From the NCBI GenBank assembly GCA_015143295.1, contig CM026570.1, positions 27,225,250 through 27,289,249 on the forward strand: a stretch of DNA of 64,000 bases, given 5' to 3'. The position numbers were made by a program, and so were the translations under genes. Position 1 is the stretch's first letter; each line of letters starts with the position of its first letter. Below, piece after piece: positions 22,736-31,564 of the stretch. Under the pieces are notes generated by a model. The model searched no databases. It was not told the DNA's origin and was given only the letters and a program-made list of their open reading frames with translations. Source of the stretch: Tetracentron sinense (lineage: Eukaryota > Streptophyta > Magnoliopsida > Trochodendrales > Trochodendraceae).

Positions 22736-23038
22736 TCGACCGACTTAGAACTTGTGTCTTTTTGTTATGTGAGTGTGGGGTTTGTCCACTCCACTTTTGG
22801 GTTTCTCACACATGTATACTTGTTGGTTCTTACTTGAGCCAAGTTATAGGAGTATTCATTTTGCTTCCGCTATGTTTAGTATTTTATTTTCCGCTGTGCA
22901 TTGTATTTCGTTTCCGCTATGTATATTCAGGTACTCTGACAGGTTTCCACGTGTGCCTTATGTATCATACTGGAGGTATGATATGGCGGTCACGAGTCAA
23001 AGTACCCTTAACTCCTAGGGGGTATTTTGGTCGTGACA

Positions 23039-23092
23039 TTTGCTCCTATGGCAAAACTGACTTCTGTTCGTGTCCTCCTCTCTCTTGCGGTG
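23039..23092 (+). pseudogene. 54-bp island of copia reverse transcriptase between two insertions
   Basis: Translates to FAPMAKLTSVRVLLSLAV, exactly the RT block that should follow DAT and precede NQS. This shows that A and B are two separate insertions. Confidence 0.9.
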
Positions 23093-23406
23093 TGTAACGC
23101 CCCAAAATACCCCCTAGGAGTTAAGGGATACTTTAGAGGTGACTATTCGTACCTGTCAAACCATCCTGTGTTGAACAAGGTAAATCTAATACTATAATGA
23201 CATGAATCAGAGTGCGGAGGTTTATGACATGAATACGTAAGCTATAACATAAGTGCGGAAGAGTAAATTAACTTTTCCTTTTCTATACTCCATCTTTGTA
23301 TTCCAAGTTTATATACATAACATATCAAGTCAAAGGTGGACATGCCCACCTATCAAAATACAAAGAACTATTGAGCCTACTATGCTCAACAATAATCTAA
23401 ATACGG

Positions 23407-23526
23407 TCAGACATCGCAATCTCTATCCTCCTGCGACTGCATCGGGATAGGAGGCTCTCTCTCCTCTACATACTCTTCCTCAACCCAAGGCTTAGGGTTG
23501 AGGGCATCCTCGGTACTTGCCGACAT
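23407..23526 (-). CDS. Short acidic ORF of insertion B (core NPKPWVEEEYVEE)
   Basis: A 39-codon frame from ATG (23524-23526) to TGA (23407-23409): MSASTEDALN, PKPWVEEEYVEE, then PPIPMQSQEDRD. It shares the start context ATGTCGGCA and the W-V-E-E-E-Y core with insertion C. Glutamate/aspartate-rich; no known domain. Confidence 0.35.
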   Translation of the reverse strand: MSASTEDALNPKPWVEEEYVEEREPPIPMQSQEDRDCDV

Positions 23527-23999
23527 GAAAGTATGGCTGAGTATGGAATACTCAGTGAGTACAAGCTACTAACTATTAATAGCAATAACAAAACACAACA
23601 ATAGTGATCGCAATACACAACATCAATTTAAAGCAATACTACCAACATATAACAGTCATAGCATTGAAAGTAAAGCAATGTAATAGTCTTAACATACTTG
23701 GATGAATGCAAAAACTCCGGTAAAACTCGTACTTGAAAAGTTATGTCTTATTCTTAAAAATAGCCTTTCGTGTTTCTTTCAAAACTTGTTTGTCGTGTTT
23801 GAAAACTTGTTTCTTGTCTTGGTTTTGTTTGTAAGAATCATGCATGCTTGTCTTGTCTTGCTTGGAATCACCTGTCTTGCTTGTTCTTGTTATATTCGTG
23901 ACATGTTCTTGACTTGACTTGCTTGTACACTTGTGAGTCGGGAATGTAAATTCCCTTCAGCGAAATATATATATAGAAAAGGGTATACCAACCTCTTTG

Positions 24000-24237
24000 T
24001 CTTGTTTTTTTGTGAGCCAGGCATGACATATCTTGCGATATGCCTTACCCTTGATATTCCTGCTTGTTTAACTTGTGAGCCAGGTATGACATATCCTAGG
24101 GATATGCTCTACCCTTGACCGGCCCAATGTCTGACTTTATCAACTTGCTTGTTTAACTTGTGAGCCAGGTATGACATATCCTAGGGATATGCCCTACCCT
24201 TGACCGGCCCGATATCCGGCTTTATCAACTTGCTTGC
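24000..24237 (-). repeat. Minisatellite of about 85 bp units in insertion B
   Basis: About 2.8 copies containing TGAGCCAGGTATGACATATC and ATATGCCCTACCCTTGACCG; the last two units are nearly identical. Same unit as in insertion C. Confidence 0.8.
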
Positions 24238-25110
24238 TCGTGAATTACATCCTTGTTCTTGTTGTTTTCTTACATACATATACTTGAAAACCCGGTTCAT
24301 GCATGCATGCGTGCTCGTGGGTGAGATTCGTGGGCATAATAATGACAAGGAAGGATTGAGGATAATACATGGCATTTGAACAATTTTAGGCACATGATAG
24401 GCATTGGAAAATTCATAAAGCATAGCATTGTTTTTGCTAACATTTGGGGAAAAGTCCTTAGTTCATATCTCATAGCTTTTATTCCACATTTTGCACATAA
24501 ATTATATCAAACATCTTGCATGCAAGACTTGTTCAACCATTTATTCATGTTCCTTAATCTTAGGCTTTTAACTCATTCATGCATTTTCTCAAACATGTGG
24601 CATTCAATATCTTTTTATATTTGTTCATTTCATATTTTCTCATTCACACAATTCATCAAACACATGGGTTTATTCATTATGTGTACTAAGCCCTTCCACC
24701 ATTTTCATCACACAACATCCATCCCTACTTAGTTTGTCTTGCATTATTCAAAGAATCAAAGTATTGAGGTAAGAATAGGATACTCATTATCAATCATAAC
24801 CCATTTCAAAAGAAACCTAGGTTACTACTAAGTTAGTTAGTAAGGGTGTACTAACCTTTGAAATCAACCCTTGATTGGAGAAAACCCTTGTTTGAAAAAC
24901 CCCCAACTTGATAGAGGATGATCCCACTTGAAGAAGAAGACACCACCACTTGAGGATGAAGATCCTTGCCTAAGAGGGTGATCCAAGCTTGATTTGGACT
25001 CCCCCTTGATCTCCACAAAACCCCTCTTGGAAATCCCTAAATCTTCTCTTCCTTCTCCTCTCCAATCTCTCCTTTAGGTTTAGGTTTTCCAAAACCCAAA
25101 AAATGATTTG

Positions 25111-25317
25111 GTATTTATAGGCCAAGGGGTGAAAACCCCAAAAATCATGCTCAAAAAAGTTGGATTCGCGTGCCTACGATCGTTCGTAGGCTTCCTACGA
25201 TCAATTGTAGGTTGCCCAGTGAGTTTACAACATTTCTGGGTATTTACGATTGGTCGTATCAACTCTACGATCGATCGTAATTACGATCATTCGTAGCTCT
25301 CCTACGATCGATCGTAA
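25111..25317 (-). promoter_or_regulatory. Putative LTR promoter of insertion B: CTACGATCGATCGTAG-type palindromes and TATA box
   Basis: Sites at 25173-25190, 25195-25210, 25244-25259, 25265-25280, 25281-25296 and 25302-25317 follow YTACGATCNNTCGTAR. TATAAATAC on the minus strand is at 25111-25119, 54 bp from the nearest site. Confidence 0.6.
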
Positions 25318-26148
25318 CTCTGACAGTAGGTATTCCAGATTTTTCCCATTTTGGTATTTCCGCCATAACTTTTGACTCGCTAGTCGGATTTTAACGATTC
25401 AACTTGCATTAGATTTGTCTTTCGAAGAGGAACAATGTTTGTGTTTTGCACAAATTTCAATTCTTCTTTATTCATGGACCATTGTGCCCTTAAATCTGAC
25501 TGGTCTGCAATGGGTTGCGACAGCCCAGATTTGCAGTCGATCCAGTTTTAGAAATCCAACTTTTAACCTAACCCCGACTCAAAATCGTGAAAAATGATAA
25601 ACATGAAACTCAAAGAGGGTTCCAATACCTTTCCAAAACTTCAAGAATCACATGATTCCGATCGACGGTGATCAAAATAGAGCTTCTTAAAGTTGAGGGT
25701 AATGTTAAGGCATTCCCATTCTTGACACTTAGAGTATTCTATACTTTACTCCTTCATCCCAAAAATCCGTAAATTTAAGAAAACTATTCTTAGGGCTTTA
25801 ATACATGTCATACACATCATCTACCCATAATATATCAAAACCGATCGTTGAAAACCCTCCGAGACATTACAATAGGCTTTTAAGCCTTATACACTATTCA
25901 CAAGTCACACCATCAAGATCCGGGGTTCTACATTCACACTTAGGGTATTTTATACCCTATGCTTTTAGACACTTTTAGAGTATTTTTATACTCTTATTTT
26001 GAAACTCAATACACACGTGTAAGTCCTCACTTAACTCTCCTCACACCATGTACCCATGTAAGGCTTTAGGCATTTTCATCCACTATGCAAGTGCACTATT
26101 CACTACCCTCTTCACATGAACAGTGAACCCAAATTCCAGGGTTCTACA

Positions 26149-27400
26149 CGGTGAATCAGAGTTGACCATTCTATTAGTTGGACATCAAGAATGTCTTTTT
26201 TAATGGGCATCTCACCGAAGAGGTATATATGGACCCTCCTCTTAATTTCCTGCTTCAGGGGGAGTCTAGAAAGGTTTGTAGACTTCAGAAATCTATATAT
26301 TATTTGAAGCAGTCACCTCGTGCTTGGTTCCATCGTTTTAGTGAAGTGGTTCTTAGCATGGGCTTTTAGTGATGTCACTCCGACCATATGGTCTTCATCC
26401 ATTCTGGCGCCTTAGGTCGCACTATTCTTCTGGTATATGTTGATGATATCATCTTGACTTGTGACGACTCCTCATTTATCTCTCATGCTAAGCATGATCT
26501 AGAGCGTACCTTTGATGTCAAAGATCTAAGCCATCTGAAGTACTTTATTGGTTTGGATATTGCTCGATCTAAGAAGATAATTTTTTTTTGTCACAACGGA
26601 AGTATGCTCTTGATTTGCTAAGCGATACTAATATGAGTGGGTGTAAACCCGCTACTTCTCCTATAGATCCGAACCTCTCTTTGCATGATAATGAGGGTGA
26701 TTTTCTTTCTGATCTTTATGCCTACCAGCATCTTATAGCCCGCTTGATATATCTCACCCTCACACAACCATATATTACATTTACTATCAGTATGGTTAAC
26801 CAGTTCATGCATGCTCCCTGTGCTTCACACTTTGATGTTGTTCATCGTATTCTCCGATATATCAAGTCTAAACCCAATTGTGAACTTGTATATCGCTCAC
26901 ACGGTCACCTCGAGATCTTCGGCTATACAGATGCTGATTGGGCCGGATTTGCCACTGATCGTAGCTCTACCTTCGGGCTATTGTGCTTTTCTTGGAGGCA
27001 ACATGATTGCGTGGAAGAGCAAAAAGAAACCTGTGGTTTATCGCTTTAGTGCCAAAGCAAAATATCGGGCTATTGCTTGTGGCACGTATGAATTTTTTTG
27101 GCTTCGTTCACTCCTCTCCGAGTTAGGGTTTCCTGTTAAAGGTCCTATGTCTTTATATTGTGATAATGAGGTTATCTTGAAAATTGTCTTTGATTCTGTG
27201 CTTCATGGGAGGACAAAGTACATTGAGGTTGATATTCATTTTCTTTGAGAGAAAGTTCGGGATTGTTCATTATCTCATCAGCATGTTTCGTCTTTTCAAC
27301 AACTTGCTGACATCTTCACCAAGCTTGTTGGCTCTGCTATTTTTCAGGATATCACAGTGAAGTGGGCATGTTTAATGTTTTTGCTTCAGCTTGAGGGGGA
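26149..27400 (+). pseudogene. copia reverse transcriptase C-terminal part and RNase H
   Basis: Continues the RT as LDIKNVFFNGHLTEEVYM, VCRLQKSIYYLKQSPRAW, LLVYVDDIILT (catalytic DD kept), DLSHLKYFIGLDIARS and RNase H words GYTDADWAG and AWKSKKKPVV. In-frame stops occur just after the junction (S-stop-PFY-stop-L) and frame changes at about 26600 and 26985. The end reads QLEGEC-like sequence next to the 3' LTR. Confidence 0.88.
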
Positions 27401-27401
27401 G
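27390..27401 (+). other. Polypurine tract of the plus-strand copia element
   Basis: GAGGGGGAG immediately precedes the 3' LTR. Confidence 0.8.
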
Positions 27402-27586
27402 TGTTGATATATGTAATATCGGGGGATATTGGTAAAATGGTATATATGTAATGTTCTCTCTTATTATAAGATGCTAGTAGTGTTCTCTATACCTAACTAA
27501 GCAATTTACCTTAATCTCTCTTCTTTCCTCTCTTTCTCTTTCTCTTCTCTCTAAACCCTAAATCTCTAATTCTAAACTCCAACTCA
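27402..27586 (+). repeat. 3' LTR of the plus-strand copia element
   Basis: Starts TGTTGATATATGTAATATCG, ends at CCA or CTCA near 27581-27586. Similar to 17500-17685 throughout. Confidence 0.87.
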
Positions 27587-27615
27587 GATATGAGAAGTGA
27601 GAAAGAACATACCAA

Positions 27616-27890
27616 ATGTGTTTGATGATAATGACAAGCCCCATTTTCAAATCCGTAAGAGGTGTTATCCCTGATTTTGAGAATGCCAAAGACTTTGTGG
27701 TTGTATTGCAGGAGCAATTTTTGATTTCTACCAAAGTAGAAGGAAGCACACTCTTGACCAAGGTGGTCAATTTGAAATATGATGGTTATGGCAATGTGCG
27801 AGAGCACATAATGAAATTGTCTGATATGGAGGCTAGCTTAAGAGCATGGAATCAAAATAAGGATTGGTCCAATCACCAATGTTCTGCAAA
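27616..27890 (+). pseudogene. Fragment of a second copia gag (UBN2-type)
   Basis: LMIMTSPIFKSVRGVIPDFE, NAKDFVVVLQEQF and NVREHIMKLSDMEASL match the UBN2/retrotran_gag domain of copia elements of another lineage than the one just upstream. No LTR is found beside it, and the frame degenerates after SDMEASL. Confidence 0.65.
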
Positions 27891-30408
27891 CTGTTGAACA
27901 TTGCATTTTGGTCTTCATTCTTGATACGTTCAGGCAATACCTAACAACCTAAGTATGTTTCATTTCCATTTGGCATGAAGTATTCATCGAAGCAGAGTTT
28001 TGTTACTCCTTGAAAGTGTTGGAGATTTTTTATTCTACTCTTATGGTCACTTGAGGTTGGAAATCCTCAAAATTTGACATCTTTCAATACAAAAAAGGGA
28101 ATGACTGTGGAAGTCTTTCCCGTCCAAAAGGTGGCATCTAGGCAAAGGCCACCAAGCTTTTGTAGGATTGGTGTGCCATTAGAGAGGACTTTGAGTTCCA
28201 TGAGTTGCCCTCCTCCCCCCCCCCCACCTTTTTGGTCATTAATATATTATCCTTTGTATTGACAAGAAAAAAAGGGCCATGGAAGGTCACTAGAACATAC
28301 CAATGTGTAGGACACACCAGTGCCAACGGTCACAATTTATTGTGACAACTAGGCTGCTATGTTTAAAACTTATAGTGAGAATTACCATGGTAAATCTGTC
28401 TAAAGCATAACCATGTAAGGGTCTAATAACTAATGGTTAAATTGTCATTTAGTACTTTTAATCCAAGGAGAATTGACAGACTCGCTATCCAAGGCCCTTT
28501 GCACGGACTTGGCGTTAAAAACATAAGGGGAATGGGACTTAAAGCCTATAAATATGTTTTTGGTAGCAACCGGATGAGACTCTCAGGTTTAATGGGACAA
28601 ACAAACCTCAACCAAAAATGTTAATGCACTATCAATAAAATTTCGGTTTTATTTTTGTCTCAATGAATGAGATGTGTCCCTTCCTAGGATTTTGGTATGG
28701 TGCAAATGTCTGCAAATGGCCAACCTGTAGATGATCTTTTTGATATGGTTACGAATTGTAGGGAATTCTCTTAATGAGTTCTATACGCTTTAAATGGCAA
28801 GAGTGTGATAGGGGCACTCTTGAGTTCTATACGCTTTAAATGGTTAAAGCTAAGCTCTAGAGTGCCCAGTAAGGCAAGATTGAAGCACAGACGTAAAAGT
28901 GCTGAGATGTGTATGAAAAGCTTCTGAAAGGAATATGTGTGCGACAAGTTGGGTTGGTCAATATGTGATCATAGTTCAAGGTTTCGTCTACTCAATTCCC
29001 TTGTTAACTTTGATTTGTTTGTACTAAGTAGAGGTTTCAGTCAAAAGACACCTACCATTTATGCAGAGGAATTTCATGAATGCCCATCCATATACATATT
29101 TTCATAATTATATGTTTTCGAACATTAAATCAATTGGGGGTTTGTTGAAAAAGGTTTAATTTAAAAGGTTTTTGACGGAAAATCTGCCTAATAAAATGTC
29201 TAAGAACCCACATTAGATTTTGTGCTCAAGTACAAATACCCTAATCGTTTCCTCTATTGTTTAGTCCCACATTGCCCAGTTAATAAATGTTCATTAAATG
29301 TATAAGTTAATGCTCCCCTCCATAACAGATAAAAATCTTTAGCTGCCTCACACCAAAGCTTGAGTACACGATCTTTGCTCGTAGCAAGCATGAGTGTGCA
29401 TGTGCGGGTCAGGCACAGGCAAAGGGCTTTAGGCATTTTGAGGTGCATTTTGCACTTAGCACTTGCGCATCGTTATTAGGGGTCACCCTCTATTGATCTC
29501 ATTAGAGCTGTCCATTGGGTTGATGCACTCGATCGTATGCCCACAAAGGCCACGTGTCCCCACAGCTATATGATGGGTGTAGTATCAGTTGATTCCCAGA
29601 GGAGATTATGGTGGTGTTCAAAGTCAATCAAGACCATCTAATCGCATTGTGGCTCAGTCTCCTCCGCCCTTGGGGAGTGTAATGGCTCCATGGAGCATGT
29701 AGGTGGTCAGTTACTATCATAATTCATAATGACCATCCATGGAGCCATTACACAAACAGGTCGAATGGCTGTCCTGGATCTAGATCTCCTATATAAGGAG
29801 AAGTAGAGAAGCTCTGTTAGAGCCCAGATTGAACCAGATGATCAGTGAGAGAAGGTGAAGTCCGACTCAATCCTGGAGACTATCGAACCAGGATATTTAA
29901 ACTCTTCTCCAGTCTCTCAGACCTAGCAGACCTCTCCTAGTATGCCTAGCAAGGATAAACTCAGAAATTAAAACCTCAGTTTCCACAAACATGGTTTTGC
30001 CGCTCTCTCTCTCTTTCCCCCTCAACTTGCACATAAACAGCAACAAAAAATCGAAAAGCCCAATATTCCTTTGGACATTGGCAATTGGGTAGGTTCAAGT
30101 TGAGCGTCCTTCCAGGCCCTTAGTATATATACATCTCTTACCTTAACTACATTTCTACAATCCACTCGTCTTAACTTAACCATTGGTAATTATGCTCATG
30201 TATCATTTAGCCTTGTACTGCCTGCTGTTGCTGTTGGTTCCACTGTTGCTGTTGGTTCCAGTGGGAGAACGTAATGATGCTAATCTTCCAGTTCTAGTGC
30301 AGTACTTGCATTATCCATGGAATATTGATGCAGCACAATTTTGAATGTTTTTCCATGCAATTTTAAGCTATTTACTAAATTTATACTGCTGATTTTAATT
30401 TCTAACAG
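27891..30408. other. Intergenic stretch with a hairpin and poly-C tract
   Basis: No complete gene seen. It holds a poly-C tract at 28212-28226, a 22-bp direct repeat (GAGTTCTATACGCTTTAAAT) starting near 28777 and 28823, a long hairpin at 29677-29756, and a TATA-like CTATATAAGGAG near 29791-29802 followed by a polypurine-rich leader-like sequence. Confidence 0.4.
29677..29756. repeat. Imperfect hairpin with an 18-bp perfect outer stem
   Basis: GTGTAATGGCTCCATGGA at the left is exactly complementary to TCCATGGAGCCATTACAC at the right. An inner stem TGGTCA/TGACCA surrounds an AT-rich loop. The outer arms start TG and end CA. Confidence 0.75.
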
Positions 30409-30683
30409 GGGGAGCCTTTGTGCATCTTTTTATTCTCGATATGGTATCTGCAAATTTGGTCCAAATTGCAAATTTGACCATCCTCTGGGAAGCTTTACTT
30501 ATAATCTTTCTGCATCATTGTCAGCTAATGTCCCGGTTGTTCGGCGTTTGTTAAGAACCTCCTCAGGGACTACTGCATTACCTTTTGTAATCAGAAGGAC
30601 CTTTTGAAGCAGGCTTGGGAAAGTCCAGGCGACTTTCATTGTCAGAGACACGTGAAATGCCTTCTGGAGAAAAAAAATATTAA
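30409..30683 (+). pseudogene. Last exon of a ZFN1-type CCCH zinc-finger gene, two frameshifts
   Basis: After an acceptor (TCTAACAG, ending 30408) the sequence gives GEPLC, then in the next frame [19 protein letters not shown] and a serine-rich linker, then in a third frame [20 protein letters not shown] to a stop at 30681-30683. These are the fifth CCCH finger and C-terminal tail of plant ZFN1/C3H proteins. An extra T in the T-run at 30426-30432 separates GEPLC from FYSR, and a second slip near 30585 separates the linker from the tail. Both breaks make a functional product unlikely. The middle exons (fingers 2-4) are not found nearby. It is in the same orientation and order as the 5' exon at 1799-1943. 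Confidence 0.75.
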
Positions 30684-31501
30684 TGCAAATTAAGTGATCA
30701 CACACCACCTCAAGCATTGGACCAGTTGCTTCCTTTTCTTAACCTTTTGTTTCAAGGATAAAGAAGAGTTGTCTATAAATTGAGTCTCCATTCCTGTAGA
30801 TGTAGAGAGTTTCATGTTGGGTTGAATCCGATCTTCTGATAATGAATTTTCACTTGGCAGCAAACTCGCCACCTCTGAATTTCACTTCGCTGCATCATGT
30901 AAATCTACATAATTTCATTTTTGGAAAATGTTTCATCTGTTCCAAAAGCCCCCATTTTTCTACACAGTCACCATTTTTTTTTCCAGTTTTTCAGATAAAA
31001 CGTGTCTTTGCCCATATTGATGGACTCTCATTCTCTCTGATGTAACACCACTTCCCTGCTTTCTCATTGAGGTTGCATGAAGTTTTGTTCTCTTACCCAA
31101 TGATATTGTTGGAAGCCTCCAATCCCAACATTAATCCAGTCGTACAGATTTTCCCTTTTTGAAGGGTTTTGCAGATTTTGCATTGCAGAATTCTGCTAGG
31201 CCACTCCCTCAGTTTGAACCTTAGATGTTGAAGGAGGCAGAGTGTAACAGAAGGATCTTGTTCGAGTTCTAACTGGGTGAAGTCATCCACTTCATCCCTC
31301 AAAGGTGTGATCATCTCCACCTCTCCAAAGAATACACTCTTCAACAGATTTTCCGATTCCTTAAGAAGAATCAAATTGGGAAATACGTCTATGCTGGTCT
31401 TTAGGTAAATGACAAACTAAAGATTCAAGATCTGATCTTTAAAGGCTTTACAAGATGGCAGATAATCAGTTATGAATCATATAGAAGATCAGTCCTGCAG
31501 C

Positions 31502-31564
<63 letters not shown>

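Larger units (their letters stand above)
21163..23038 (+). mobile_element. Solo-LTR-like insertion A (1.88 kb), 5-bp target duplication TTTGC
   Basis: Starts TGTAGAGCCCCGAAATTTC and ends GGGGGTATTTTGGTCGTGACA-type sequence at 23038. TTTGC is found on both sides (21158-21162, 23039-23043). Removing the element plus one TTTGC restores the copia reading DATFAPMAKL, an internal proof of the exact boundaries. It carries seven CGATCGATCG-type palindromes, a TATA box at 21639-21646 and the acidic micro-ORF. There is no PBS, PPT or pol. It is oriented plus, opposite to insertion B. Confidence 0.85.
23093..26148 (-). mobile_element. Solo-LTR-like insertion B (3.06 kb), 5-bp target duplication CGGTG
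   Basis: On the plus strand it starts TGTAACGCCCCAAAATACCC and ends AATTCCAGGGTTCTACA. CGGTG lies on both sides (23088-23092, 26149-26153). Excision restores LAVNQS in the copia RT. It resembles insertion C in the first 400 bp and in the minisatellite, so B and C are close relatives. TATA box, palindrome array and acidic ORF read on the minus strand. No retrotransposon internal region is present. Confidence 0.85.
17500..27586 (+). mobile_element. Ty1/copia retrotransposon, degenerate, interrupted by two LTR-like insertions
   Basis: Short LTRs (17500-17685 and 27402-27586), an initiator tRNA-Met primer site next to the 5' LTR and a polypurine tract next to the 3' LTR bound a gag-PR-IN-RT-RNaseH order on the plus strand. 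Without the two insertions (21163-23038 and 23093-26148) it would be about 5.2 kb, a normal copia size. Flanking bases GAAAT and GATAT may be a 5-bp target duplication with one change. All domains carry stops and frameshifts, so it is inactive. The YVDDI polymerase motif is preserved. Confidence 0.93.

Noticed and set aside
21163-26148. A single 5-kb DNA transposon with terminal inverted repeats TGTAGA...TCTACA
   Set aside because: A 54-bp piece of copia RT and two different 5-bp duplications (TTTGC, CGGTG) show two separate insertions.
31093-31374. 93-codon minus-strand ORF
   Set aside because: No recognisable family, no splice context and no conservation evidence; could be chance.
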